Assembly: GCA_934463425.1 (NCBI GenBank)
Contig: CAKSJP010000001.1
Location: forward strand, 1 to 64,000
DNA from: an uncultured Ruminococcus sp.
GTDB taxonomy: Bacteria > Bacillota > Clostridia > Oscillospirales > Ruminococcaceae
Reading direction: 5' to 3'
DNA length: 64,000 nucleotides
The position numbers and the translations under genes were made by a program. Positions 33,524-42,908 of the stretch are shown one piece after another (position 1 is the first letter of the stretch; every line of letters begins with the position of its first letter). The notes under the pieces were generated by a model. That model made no database searches. It saw only the letters and a list, made by a program, of their open reading frames with translations, and was not told the DNA's origin.

Positions 33524-34108
33524 ATGCAGCTGATTCTGATTCGGCATAGTATCACAGCCGGAAACCAGGAACACCGCTATATCGGAAGCCGGACAGATGA
33601 ACCGCTTTGTACTGCGGGAGTCATTCTGGCACAGCAGAAAGCGGCGGAACTTGCATCACTTTTTCCCTCGCCGGAACTGGTATTGACAAGCCCGATGCGG
33701 CGCTGTGTCCAGACGGCGGAGATCTTATTTCCCGGTGCGGCATTGCAGGACGTGAACGGCTTGCAGGAATGTGACTTTGGCGACTTTGAAGGGAAGAATT
33801 ATGCAGAGCTGTCCGGAAATCCGGCATATCAGGCATGGATCGACAGCGGCGGTACAATGGCTTTTCCCGGCGGAGAATCCAGAAAAGCATTTGTGGAGCG
33901 GTGCTGTACGGCATTGGAACGGGCTTTGCAGAATCGGCAGGAAACCACCATCGCAGCGGTGGTGCACGGCGGCACGATCATGGCGGTTCTTTCTGCACTG
34001 GAAGAACAGCGGCGGCCTTATTTTTCGTGGCAGACGGGACATTGTACCCCTATTTTATGTGCGGTACAGCAGAAAAAGCCTCTGCGTCTGCGGCAGCAAG
34101 GGAGATGA
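33524..34108 (+). CDS. cobC: Alpha-ribazole phosphatase (histidine phosphatase family)
   Basis: A 194-residue phosphoglycerate-mutase-fold phosphatase that removes the 5'-phosphate of alpha-ribazole or cobalamin phosphate. It has LILIRHSITAGN (RHS where most family members have RHG), TSPMRRCVQTAE, ECDFGDFEGK and the second histidine in VVHGGTIMAV. GGAGG seven bases before fixes the ATG at 33524 over the in-frame ATG at 33497. First gene after the riboswitch. Confidence 0.88.
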   Translation: MQLILIRHSITAGNQEHRYIGSRTDEPLCTAGVILAQQKAAELASLFPSPELVLTSPMRRCVQTAEILFPGAALQDVNGLQECDFGDFEGKNYAELSGNPAYQAWIDSGGTMAFPGGESRKAFVERCCTALERALQNRQETTIAAVVHGGTIMAVLSALEEQRRPYFSWQTGHCTPILCAVQQKKPLRLRQQGR

Positions 34109-34116
34109 AAAAAGAA

Positions 34117-35355
34117 ATGTGTATTTATATGGCAGGCGTGGATGCCCGTTCTGCAAATGTTTCCGCACGGGAACCATTTGCATTTTCGGAAGAACAGGTG
34201 CGGCATATTCTGGCAGAACTGATGCAGAAAGACGGCATCAGCGGCGCAGTGCTGCTGGCAACCTGTAACCGGACAGAACTGTACCTCTCCTTACAGGAAC
34301 GCCCGGTGCGGACGGAGACGGATGGAAACACAGCGCAGCCAGAAGATACCATTTCTCCGGCAAGACTCCTGCAGCAGTATGCTGCGGCTCCGGCAGATGC
34401 TTCGGCAATGACGATTTTGACAGAAACGGATGCAGTACAGCATCTGATGGAAGTCGCCTGCGGTCTGCATTCGCAGATCCTCCACGAAGAACAGATCGTG
34501 ACTCAAGTGGGACATGCAGTAGAACTGGCACGCAGCTGTCACAGTACAGACGGCGTGCTGGACACCCTGTTCCGAACGGCAGTATCTGCCGGAAAAGAAG
34601 CACAGACACAGGTCTCTGTCTCCAGTGTACCGCTGTCGGTCTCTTATGGCGCGGTACAGCAGCTGGAACAGCAGCTCGGCGGACTGGAAGGGAAAACCTG
34701 TCTGGTCATCGGCAGCGGCAGCATGGGACGGCTGGCGGCATCTCTCCTGGTGCAGCGCGGCTGTCAGGTATTCATGACCCTGCGCTCCTGCCATTGCGGC
34801 GAAACGGTGATCCCGTTTGGGGTGAAGCCGGTGCCGTACGAGCAGCGGTATGCCCAGATGGAATCCGCGGATATTGTGGTCAGCGCAACGCGCAGCCCGC
34901 ATAATACCATTTTGCAGAAGCCGCTGGAGAATCTCTGCCGCAGACCGGCATGGATCTTAGATCTGGCGATGCCGCGGGATGTGGAATCGTCCTGCGGAGA
35001 AATCGAGGGTGTAACTTTGTGGGATCTGGATGATCTGCACAGCGACACTGCACCGGATGCGGCTGCCCTGACAGCGCTGCATCAAATTGCAGAGCAGTAT
35101 ACCGATACATTTCAGATGTGGCGCAATTATCGGGATTCCGTCCCGTATATGCAGCAGCTGAAAGAACTGACAGCACAGCGCATCCTGCACAGCACTGCGG
35201 CAGAACCGTATCAGGAAATGCCGCAGCTGGAAGAACTGGTTCGGATGGTAACAGAAAAAACGGTGGACATGCTCATGGGCAGCATGAAAGCGGAGATCCG
35301 GCCGGAACTTCTGCGGCAAAGCTGTGCCAAAATCAAGGACAGAGGAAGATTTTAA
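34117..35355 (+). CDS. hemA: Glutamyl-tRNA reductase
   Basis: A 412-residue enzyme that reduces glutamyl-tRNA to glutamate-1-semialdehyde, the first step of the C5 tetrapyrrole route. The catalytic cysteine is in LLATCNRTELY, the NADPH domain has VIGSGSMGRLAASLLVQRG, and a C-terminal dimerisation helix is present. An ATG at 34105 overlaps the cobC stop but has its GGGAG directly adjacent. The ATG at 34117 fits the family N-terminus (MCIYMAGVD) and gives usable spacing. Confidence 0.9.
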   Translation: MCIYMAGVDARSANVSAREPFAFSEEQVRHILAELMQKDGISGAVLLATCNRTELYLSLQERPVRTETDGNTAQPEDTISPARLLQQYAAAPADASAMTILTETDAVQHLMEVACGLHSQILHEEQIVTQVGHAVELARSCHSTDGVLDTLFRTAVSAGKEAQTQVSVSSVPLSVSYGAVQQLEQQLGGLEGKTCLVIGSGSMGRLAASLLVQRGCQVFMTLRSCHCGETVIPFGVKPVPYEQRYAQMESADIVVSATRSPHNTILQKPLENLCRRPAWILDLAMPRDVESSCGEIEGVTLWDLDDLHSDTAPDAAALTALHQIAEQYTDTFQMWRNYRDSVPYMQQLKELTAQRILHSTAAEPYQEMPQLEELVRMVTEKTVDMLMGSMKAEIRPELLRQSCAKIKDRGRF

Positions 35356-35359
35356 ACGC

Positions 35360-36229
35360 ATGGAGCACACGATACGCATCGGCAGCCGTGCCAGTCGGCT
35401 GGCTGTGATACAAAGTGAATTGGTGATGGCAGAGATTCGCCGTATCCTGCCGGAAGCCTCTTTGGAACTGGTGACCATGAAAACCACCGGGGACAAGATC
35501 CTGCACAAAACTCTGGACAAAATCGGAGGAAAGGGCTTGTTCCTGAAGGAACTGGATGCGGCGCTTCTGGCAGGCCAGGTGGATCTCTGTGTTCACAGCC
35601 TGAAAGATGTTCCTGCCGCAGAAAATCCGGTGCTGCCCATCGGTGCGTATTCGGCAAGGGAAGCACCCGGCGATGTGCTGGTGCTGCCGAAGGGAAAAAC
35701 CAATTGGGATGCCTCACTGCCGGTGGGGTGTGCCAGTGCACGGCGTACCATGCAGTTTCAGATGCTGCATCCGGATGCTGTGATGAAGCCGGTGCGGGGC
35801 AATGTGCTGACGCGGCTGGAAAAGCTTGACCGCGGAGAATACGGTGCGCTGATTCTGGCAGAGGCCGGGCTGAAACGGCTTGGTCTGGAAGCGCGGATCA
35901 CATATCGCTTTTCACCGGAGGAAATGATCCCGGCGGCAGGACAGGGCATTCTGGCGATCCAGACACGTTCCGGGGAATATGCTGACCTGCTGAAGGTGCT
36001 GAATCATCCGGAAGCATCACTTTGCGCCCGGACGGAACGGCAGCTGTCACTCCTATTAGGCGGCGATTGTTCCGCGCCGGTGGGCTGTTATGCGGTGCTC
36101 TCAGACGGAGTGATGACGCTGTATGGCTTCTCCGGCATACACGGTGCGCCGAGAACCGGAAAGGTGCAGGGGAAACAAGAAGATGCGCCGGCGCTGGTAC
36201 AGGCGCTGGCAGCAAAGCTGAGTAAGTGA
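35360..36229 (+). CDS. hemC: Porphobilinogen deaminase (hydroxymethylbilane synthase)
   Basis: A 289-residue enzyme that polymerises four porphobilinogens. It has IRIGSRASRLAVIQSE, DLCVHSLKDVPA and the dipyrromethane-cofactor cysteine in LLGGDCSAPVGCYA. Slightly short of the usual 310 residues. The start at 35360 follows AGAGGAAG with 12-base spacing. Confidence 0.94.
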   Translation: MEHTIRIGSRASRLAVIQSELVMAEIRRILPEASLELVTMKTTGDKILHKTLDKIGGKGLFLKELDAALLAGQVDLCVHSLKDVPAAENPVLPIGAYSAREAPGDVLVLPKGKTNWDASLPVGCASARRTMQFQMLHPDAVMKPVRGNVLTRLEKLDRGEYGALILAEAGLKRLGLEARITYRFSPEEMIPAAGQGILAIQTRSGEYADLLKVLNHPEASLCARTERQLSLLLGGDCSAPVGCYAVLSDGVMTLYGFSGIHGAPRTGKVQGKQEDAPALVQALAAKLSK

Positions 36230-36245
36230 GTAAGAAGGTATCACT

Positions 36246-37229
36246 ATGAATTTGACCAATCGTCCGCGCCGTCTGCGAAACGGCGCACTGCTGCGCAGCA
36301 TGGTGCGGGAAACACGCATTTCTGCGGATACGCTGATCTATCCCATGTTTGTGCAGGAGGGTGAGAATATCCGGGAAGAAATTCCTTCCATGCCCGGACA
36401 GTATCGCTGGAGTCTCGATCGTATGGCAGAGATTTTGCAGCAGGTGACAGATTCCGGCGTGAAGAGCATTCTGCTCTTTGGAATCCCGGCAGAAAAGGAT
36501 GAGATCGGCAGCAGCGCATGGCAGCCGGACGGAATCGTGCAGCAGGCGGTACGGCAGATCAAACGGGATTTTCCACAGCTGTATGTCATTACGGATGTGT
36601 GCATGTGTGAGTATACTTCACACGGACACTGCGGCATTCTCTGCGGCCACGATGTGGACAATGACAAGACTCTGGAGGTGCTGGCAAAAACGGCACTGTC
36701 TCATGTGCAGGCAGGCGCGGACATGGTCGCACCGTCGGATATGATGGACGGCAGAGTGGGACGCATTCGCCAGGTGCTGGATGAAAACGGCTATGTGAAT
36801 ACGCCGATCATGTCCTATTCTGTCAAGTATGCGTCGGCATTTTACGGTCCGTTCCGGGATGCGGCAGGCTCTGCGCCGGCATTCGGCGACCGGAAGAGCT
36901 ATCAGATGGATCCGCACAATGCGCAGGAAGCACTGCTGGAAGCAGAACTGGATGTGCAGGAGGGTGCGGATATCCTGATGGTCAAGCCGGGCATGGCATA
37001 TCTGGACGTTTTGAAGTCTTTGAAGGAAAAATTCCATCAGCCTGTGGCATTGTACAGCGTCAGCGGCGAATATGCCATGATCCAGGCGGCAGCGGCTGCC
37101 GGCTATATCGACCGGGAAGCTGTAATCTGTGAATCGGCGGTCTGCATGTACCGTGCCGGTGCAGATCTGCTGATCACCTATTTTGCCATGGAACTGGCAA
37201 AGTATATTCGGGAAGGAAGGATCGGATAA
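36246..37229 (+). CDS. hemB: Delta-aminolevulinic acid dehydratase (porphobilinogen synthase)
   Basis: A 327-residue enzyme that condenses two aminolevulinates. It has the zinc-site cysteine cluster DVCMCEYTSHGHCG and Schiff-base lysine regions SYSVKYASAFYGPF and ILMVKPGMAYLDV. Its end shares one base with the hemL start. Confidence 0.95.
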   Translation: MNLTNRPRRLRNGALLRSMVRETRISADTLIYPMFVQEGENIREEIPSMPGQYRWSLDRMAEILQQVTDSGVKSILLFGIPAEKDEIGSSAWQPDGIVQQAVRQIKRDFPQLYVITDVCMCEYTSHGHCGILCGHDVDNDKTLEVLAKTALSHVQAGADMVAPSDMMDGRVGRIRQVLDENGYVNTPIMSYSVKYASAFYGPFRDAAGSAPAFGDRKSYQMDPHNAQEALLEAELDVQEGADILMVKPGMAYLDVLKSLKEKFHQPVALYSVSGEYAMIQAAAAAGYIDREAVICESAVCMYRAGADLLITYFAMELAKYIREGRIG

Positions 37230-38533
37230 TGGAACAGATGAAGATCGGACATTCCGAAGCGCTTTATGCACGCGCAAAAGATCTGATGCCGGGCGGCGTT
37301 AATTCTCCGGTGCGGGCGTTCCAGTCCGTAGGCGGTACGCCGCGTTTCATTCAGCGTGCCAAGGATCAGTACCTCTATGATGAGGACGGCAATGTCTATA
37401 TCGATTACATCGGTTCCTGGGGACCGATGATCCTGGGACATAACCCGGATGTGGTGCTGGAAGCAGTTCGCGCACAGTTGGACAACGGGCTCAGCTATGG
37501 CGCAGCTACAGCTTTGGAAGTAGAAATGGCGGAGCTGATTCATGAGATCGTTCCCTGTGTGGAAATGATGCGCATGGTGAACTCCGGCACTGAGGCAGTC
37601 ATGAGTGCGGTTCGTGCCGCACGGGGCTTTACCGGACGGGACAAGATCGTTAAGTTTGAGGGCTGTTATCATGGACATGCAGATGCGATGCTGGTGAAAG
37701 CAGGCTCTGGTGTCATGACTGCCGGGATCCCCGATTCCAGCGGCGTGCCGAAGGGCTGCACGCAGGATACGCTGTCCGCAGTTTATAATGATCTGGACAG
37801 TGTGGAACAGCTGTTTCAGCAGTATCCGAAGGAGATCGCCTGTGTCATCGTAGAGCCGGTGGCAGCCAATATGGGTGTTGTTGTACCGGAAAAGGGCTTT
37901 TTGCAGGGACTGCGGCAGCTGTGTGACCAGTATGGCGCACTCCTGATCTTTGACGAAGTCATTACCGGATTCCGGCTGCAGCTGGATGGTGCGGCAGGAC
38001 ATTTCGGAGTTACACCGGATATGGTGACCTATGGCAAGATCATCGGCGGCGGCATGCCTGTGGGCGCTTACGGCGGCAGACGGGAGATCATGCAGCTGGT
38101 ATCACCGCTGGGCTCTGTTTACCAGGCAGGGACGCTCAGCGGAAATCCGGTGGCGATGCGTGCCGGACTGACGCAGCTTCGCTATTTGCAGGCACATCCG
38201 GAGGTATATCATCAGGTGGGCTTCTTGTCCCATCGGCTGCGCAGCGGTCTGGAGGATATCATCCGCCGGCATCATGCGCCGTGTACCGTCAACGGTATCG
38301 GCTCGCTGTCCTGCCTGTATTTTACACCGGAAAAGGTGCGGAACTATGCGGATGCCAAGAAGGCAGACACCGCAAAGTTCCGGGAATATTTCCACTTCAT
38401 GCTGGATCGGGGCAATTATTTCGGCCCGAGCCAGTTTGAGGCGATTTTTGTATCAAACGCACATACGCTGCGTGAGATAGATAAAACGCTGGGAGATGCA
38501 GACGATTTTTTCGCTGCACACCGCGTGAACTGA
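37229..38533 (+). CDS. hemL: Glutamate-1-semialdehyde 2,1-aminomutase
   Basis: A 434-residue PLP enzyme that makes 5-aminolevulinate. It has MPGGVNSPVRAF, NSGTEAVMSAVRAAR, the PLP lysine in VTYGKIIGGGMPVGAYGG and YQAGTLSGNPVAM. With hemA it completes the C5 route. No genes for later haem steps (hemE-H) follow, so this supply is probably dedicated to cobalamin and sirohydrochlorin. Confidence 0.95.
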   Translation: MEQMKIGHSEALYARAKDLMPGGVNSPVRAFQSVGGTPRFIQRAKDQYLYDEDGNVYIDYIGSWGPMILGHNPDVVLEAVRAQLDNGLSYGAATALEVEMAELIHEIVPCVEMMRMVNSGTEAVMSAVRAARGFTGRDKIVKFEGCYHGHADAMLVKAGSGVMTAGIPDSSGVPKGCTQDTLSAVYNDLDSVEQLFQQYPKEIACVIVEPVAANMGVVVPEKGFLQGLRQLCDQYGALLIFDEVITGFRLQLDGAAGHFGVTPDMVTYGKIIGGGMPVGAYGGRREIMQLVSPLGSVYQAGTLSGNPVAMRAGLTQLRYLQAHPEVYHQVGFLSHRLRSGLEDIIRRHHAPCTVNGIGSLSCLYFTPEKVRNYADAKKADTAKFREYFHFMLDRGNYFGPSQFEAIFVSNAHTLREIDKTLGDADDFFAAHRVN

Positions 38534-38596
38534 GAACCTCTTTCCGTTCTCAGCCGGGAGTCAATGGAGAGGGGTTCCGAGAGGAGAGGTTTTCAT

Positions 38597-39730
38597 ATGA
38601 ACAAACACAATGGCTCTGCTTTGCAGAACCGCAGCACCGGAAGCATGACAGGATGTCGTGTTCTGGTATCTGCTCTGGCGGTCTGTCTGCTGCTGTCGGA
38701 TATGGCGGCAAGCGGCACATTCGGTGCATCTGCCATGCACATCATGGAGGGCTATCTGCCTGCCGGTTGGTGTATTGCATGGGGTGCGCTCTGTATTCCG
38801 TTCCTGGTGGCTGGTGCAGTCAGCCTGAAGCGGAAAATTGCTTATCAGGGAAAAGTGAAGCTGCTGATCGCACTGTGCGCAGCCTTCGTCTTTATCATTT
38901 CTTCTCTGAAGATCCCGTCGGTTACCGGAAGCTGTTCTCATGCCACCGGTACTGGTCTGGGTGCGATCCTGTTCGGGCCGTCCATTATGTCCGTGCTGGG
39001 CATTATCGTACTGCTGTTCCAGGCGATCCTGCTGGCGCACGGCGGTCTGACCACACTGGGTGCCAATACTTTTTCTATGGCGATCTTCGGGCCGTTCGTT
39101 TCCTACGGACTGTTCCAGCTGCTGAAAAAGTGCAAAGCGCCTATGGGTCTGGCAGTATTCCTGTCGGCAACCATCGGAGATATGGCAACTTACTGCCTGA
39201 CTTCGGTACAGTTGGCGGCAGCTTATCCCGGCGATAACTTCTGGGCATCCTTCGGAAAGTTTATCGCTGTCTTTGCACCGACCCAAGTCCCCATTGCCAT
39301 TGCAGAAGGCATTCTGACTGTCATTGTATACAATGTCATCCAGAAGAACTGCGCAAAGGAGTTGAAGGAACTGTCCGGCATTACAGTTTCCAACCCCGGA
39401 CGCGGCAAGCTGTGGGCAAGAAATCTGGTACTCGCACTGGGTGTTGTTCTGCTGGTAACTGTTCCGCTGATGCTGCTGGGCAACAGCGAGTTCGGCGGTT
39501 CGGACGATGCTGGTTCTACTGTAGTAGAAGAGATTAACGGCGGCTACACGCCGTGGTTTGAGTCCTTCTGGGAGCCGCCTTCGGGAGAGATCGAGTCTCT
39601 GCTGTTCTGCGTACAGTCGGCAATCGGTGCAGGCATCTGCGGCTTTGTCTTAGGACGCATCAGCCGGAAGCCCAAATCGGAGGATGTGCCGGCAGCGGCA
39701 GGCACCGGATCGGAAAAAGCTTCTGAATAA
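38597..39730 (+). CDS. cbiM: Cobalt ECF transporter substrate-specific component, CbiM-CbiN fusion
   Basis: A 377-residue membrane protein. The CbiM domain (about 1-270) includes AMHIMEGYLPAGWC after a signal-like N-terminal segment, giving the metal-binding Met-His after processing, and IPSVTGSCSHATGTGLGA. The C-terminal part (about 285-360) is CbiN, with YTPWFESFWEPPSGEIESLLF and a last membrane segment GAGICGFVLG. It imports cobalt with CbiQ and CbiO. The start at 38597 follows GAGAGGAGAGG; an in-frame ATG at 38564 is rejected. Confidence 0.92.
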   Translation: MNKHNGSALQNRSTGSMTGCRVLVSALAVCLLLSDMAASGTFGASAMHIMEGYLPAGWCIAWGALCIPFLVAGAVSLKRKIAYQGKVKLLIALCAAFVFIISSLKIPSVTGSCSHATGTGLGAILFGPSIMSVLGIIVLLFQAILLAHGGLTTLGANTFSMAIFGPFVSYGLFQLLKKCKAPMGLAVFLSATIGDMATYCLTSVQLAAAYPGDNFWASFGKFIAVFAPTQVPIAIAEGILTVIVYNVIQKNCAKELKELSGITVSNPGRGKLWARNLVLALGVVLLVTVPLMLLGNSEFGGSDDAGSTVVEEINGGYTPWFESFWEPPSGEIESLLFCVQSAIGAGICGFVLGRISRKPKSEDVPAAAGTGSEKASE

Positions 39731-39745
39731 TGGGGGAGGCACAAG

Positions 39746-40579
39746 ATGAAACGACACAAACACAGCCATACCCACGGAGAACGGATTCTCATTGATGAGA
39801 TCGCATACGCTTCGGCACTGCGCCAGGTTTCTCCGATGTGGAAAATTTTTGTGTCCCTGTATAGTCTGCTTCTGTGCCTGCTCTCACATACCTGGGCGAT
39901 CAGCGTGTTGATCTTATGCGCTATGCTGATCGCTATGACTGCCATCGGGAAAACCCGGTGGCATCATGTTATCCGCCTGATGCAGATCCCGCTGGCATTT
40001 GTCATACTGGGATGCATTATGATCCTGCTGCAATTTTCTCATCACGGAGAAGCGATGCTGTTTTCGATCCCTCTGGGGAGCTGGTATTTCGGCATCACGG
40101 CAGAAAGTCTGCATCAGTTTGGACAGGTATTTTTGCAGTGTCTGGCGGCAGTGAGCTGTTTGTATTTCCTTTCCACTTCTACTCCAATGACCGAATTGTT
40201 CACGGCGCTGCGCCGGATGCATATTCCGGGCTTTTTGGTGGAGATGATGGAACTGGTCTACCGGTATATTTTTGTACTGCTGGAGGCGGCGTCTCAGATA
40301 CGAAACGCGCAGGAGTGCCGTCTGGGGTACGCGACGCTGAAAACCGGATTTTATTCCACGGGGCAGCTGATCTCCAATCTGTTTCTCCGGGCATACCGGC
40401 AGGCAGACCGGACATATACCGCCATGGAATCCAGAGGATACACAGACGAAGTGCGGACATTGGGACTGGCGTATGAGACAAAGGGCTGGCAAAAAGGCCT
40501 TGCCGTTGGATATAGTGTATTGCTGACAGCGGCGGTGCTGGTTTGCAGAATAGGAGGCAGCAGATGGGGATTATTTTAG
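39746..40579 (+). CDS. cbiQ: Cobalt ECF transporter T component
   Basis: A 277-residue membrane protein with about five hydrophobic segments and the coupling-helix motifs of the family (AQECRLGY region and AMESRGYTDE, the Ala-Arg-Gly type signature). Its N-terminus MKRHKHSHTHGER is rich in histidine and could pre-bind cobalt. It links the CbiMN substrate unit to CbiO, whose start overlaps it by 16 bases. Confidence 0.9.
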   Translation: MKRHKHSHTHGERILIDEIAYASALRQVSPMWKIFVSLYSLLLCLLSHTWAISVLILCAMLIAMTAIGKTRWHHVIRLMQIPLAFVILGCIMILLQFSHHGEAMLFSIPLGSWYFGITAESLHQFGQVFLQCLAAVSCLYFLSTSTPMTELFTALRRMHIPGFLVEMMELVYRYIFVLLEAASQIRNAQECRLGYATLKTGFYSTGQLISNLFLRAYRQADRTYTAMESRGYTDEVRTLGLAYETKGWQKGLAVGYSVLLTAAVLVCRIGGSRWGLF

Positions 40580-41406
40580 AGGCAGATCATCTGACCTATG
40601 GCTATGATGAAAAGAGTCATGCCATTGAGGATCTTTCCATTGCATTTGAAGAAGGTAAAACTACGGCGATCCTGGGTGCAAACGGTGCCGGAAAATCCAC
40701 GCTGTTTCTGCACCTGAACGGTATTTTACAGCCGGAACACGGAGAAGTACGCTTTCGCGGGCAGCCCATTTCCTATAAAAAAGCCGGGCTGCGGCAGCTG
40801 CGTTCCAAGGTGGGGATTGTGTTCCAGAATCCGGACGATCAATTATTTTCGGCATCGGTATATCAGGACATTTCCTTTGGCGCAGTGAATATGGGGCTGT
40901 CCTCTGAGGAAGTGCACAAGCGCGTCAATGCTGTGATGGAACAGATCGGCATTACCTATCTGAAGGACCGTCCTACCCATTCTCTTAGCTTTGGACAGAA
41001 AAAGCGTGTGGCGTTTGCCGGTATCATGGTAATGCAGCCGGAAGTCATTATCCTGGACGAACCCACTGCCGGACTGGATCCGGTAGGGGTCAGTGAGCTG
41101 ATGCACCTGCTGCAGGATGTCTGCCGGCAGCAGAATACAACGATTATTTTATCTACCCATGACATCGATGTTGTGCCGATCTATGCGGATGTGATCGACG
41201 TAATGGACAAGGGACATGTGATCGCACATGGTACGCCGGAGGAAATCTTTGCACAGCCGGAGCTGCTCCGGGCGCACCATTTGCGTCTGCCCCGGATCTC
41301 GCATTTGCTGGAGATCCTGCAAAAAGAAGACGGCTGGAATGTAGATGCTTCGGTATCGACCATTTCCGGCGCAAGAAAAGAATTGCTGCGACACGCAGCC
41401 GACTGA
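40564..41406 (+). CDS. cbiO: Cobalt ECF transporter ATP-binding protein
   Basis: A 280-residue ABC ATPase with Walker A GANGAGKST, Q-loop FQNPDDQLF, signature LSFGQKKRVAFAG (ECF-type variant of LSGGQ), Walker B VIILDEPTAGLD and the switch histidine in STHDIDVV. The C-terminal extension is typical of CbiO. AGGAGG seven bases before the ATG. Confidence 0.93.
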   Translation: MGIILEADHLTYGYDEKSHAIEDLSIAFEEGKTTAILGANGAGKSTLFLHLNGILQPEHGEVRFRGQPISYKKAGLRQLRSKVGIVFQNPDDQLFSASVYQDISFGAVNMGLSSEEVHKRVNAVMEQIGITYLKDRPTHSLSFGQKKRVAFAGIMVMQPEVIILDEPTAGLDPVGVSELMHLLQDVCRQQNTTIILSTHDIDVVPIYADVIDVMDKGHVIAHGTPEEIFAQPELLRAHHLRLPRISHLLEILQKEDGWNVDASVSTISGARKELLRHAAD

Positions 41407-41418
41407 GGAGCGATATCC

Positions 41419-42906
41419 ATGAAAACAGGAACAGTATTTCTGGTGGGTGCCGGGCCGGGAGACCCGGCGCTGATGACAGAGCAGGGAAGAGCATGCCTGC
41501 GGCAGGCGGATGCTGTAGTATATGACGCGTTGGCTTGCGCTTCGGTGCTGAACCTGACGCGTCCGGACTGTGCGCTGATCTTTGCCGGAAAAACAGCCGG
41601 GAATCATCACAAGAAGCAGGGTGAGACCAATCAGCTGCTGGCAGATCTGGCACGGCAGGGAAAGCAGGTAGTGCGGCTAAAGGGCGGAGACCCTTTCGTT
41701 TTTGGCCGCGGCGGAGAAGAAGCGCAGGTGCTGCACGCACAGGGGATTCCTTTTGTGATTGTGCCGGGTGTTTCTTCCTGCTACAGTGTTCCGGCTTATG
41801 CCGGCATTCCTGTCACGCACCGGGAATATGCTCCGGCGTTTCATGTGATCACAGGACACCGAAAAACAGCGCAGCATGCCGAACTGGATTATGCGGCCTT
41901 GGCAAAGCTTGATGGCACGTTGGTGTTTCTGATGAGCCTGACGAATCTGCCGCAGATCGCGGCATCTCTGATACAGAACGGAAAGTCTCCGGAGACACCG
42001 GCAGCGGTGATCCAAGAGGGAACAACTGCCCGGCAGCGTGTTGTGACCGCAGCACTGGCAGAGATTGCTTCAGCTGCCCAAAAAGAAGGAATCCATACAC
42101 CGGCGATGACAGTGATCGGTGATGTGGTGGCGCTTCGGCAGGAACTGCAGTGGTATGGAAAGGGCAGTCTCTTCGGAAAAAAGATACTGCTTACCGGGAC
42201 ACCGGAGTATACGGCAAAGGCGGCAGATCAGCTGCGGCAATACGGCGCAGAACCGTCCGAGGTCAGTCTCATTTATCCACGGGTACTGGATGCACATCTG
42301 CTGCGTAACATTTCCTGGAAATCCTATACCTGGGCAGTGCTGACCAGTTCCAATGGCGTGGAACTGCTTTTCGATACTTTGAAAAGCGCTGGTGTTGATC
42401 TGCGCTGTCTGCTGCATCTGCGCTTTGCTGCCATTGGAAAGGGCACAGCACAGGCACTGGCAGATCATGGTATTTTTGTGGACTGCGTGCCGGAACATTT
42501 CGACAGCCGCAGCCTGGCAGAGGCGCTGATTCCGGAATTGTCAGAGGGTGACCGTGTGCTGCTGCTGCGTGCAGAAAACGGTTCTGTGTTGCTGCCGCAG
42601 CTGTTGGAGCAGGCAGGAAAAGCATTCGACAATGTTCCGCTGTATACGGTGCAAACAGATCAGCGCAAGCAGGAGGTGCTTCTTCAGGAACTGGCAGACA
42701 GCGACTATGTCTTTCTGGCGAGCGGTTCAGCAGCAGGCGCTTTTGCCGAAATGACGGCACAAGTCTCCCATGCTGCAAAGGTGATCGCCATTGGTGCTGC
42801 AACAGCGAGGGCTGCGGAAGCAAACGGTATTCCTGTGGCAGAAACTGCAGCACAGGCGGATATTACCGGTATGATCGAAGCAGTACAGAAGTTGGAAGAG
42901 GTGTAA
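41419..42906 (+). CDS. cobA-hemD: Uroporphyrinogen-III C-methyltransferase/uroporphyrinogen-III synthase fusion
   Basis: A 495-residue two-domain enzyme. The CobA/SUMT domain (about 1-245) has VGAGPGDPALMTEQG, VVRLKGGDPFVFGRGGEE and VPGVSSCYSVPAYAGIPVTHR and makes precorrin-2. The HemD domain (about 250-495) closes hydroxymethylbilane to uroporphyrinogen III, with LTSSNGVELLFD and AAIGKGTAQAL. It connects the hem genes to the cobalamin branch. GAGGAG precedes the ATG. Confidence 0.93.
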   Translation: MKTGTVFLVGAGPGDPALMTEQGRACLRQADAVVYDALACASVLNLTRPDCALIFAGKTAGNHHKKQGETNQLLADLARQGKQVVRLKGGDPFVFGRGGEEAQVLHAQGIPFVIVPGVSSCYSVPAYAGIPVTHREYAPAFHVITGHRKTAQHAELDYAALAKLDGTLVFLMSLTNLPQIAASLIQNGKSPETPAAVIQEGTTARQRVVTAALAEIASAAQKEGIHTPAMTVIGDVVALRQELQWYGKGSLFGKKILLTGTPEYTAKAADQLRQYGAEPSEVSLIYPRVLDAHLLRNISWKSYTWAVLTSSNGVELLFDTLKSAGVDLRCLLHLRFAAIGKGTAQALADHGIFVDCVPEHFDSRSLAEALIPELSEGDRVLLLRAENGSVLLPQLLEQAGKAFDNVPLYTVQTDQRKQEVLLQELADSDYVFLASGSAAGAFAEMTAQVSHAAKVIAIGAATARAAEANGIPVAETAAQADITGMIEAVQKLEEV

Positions 42907-42908
42907 GT

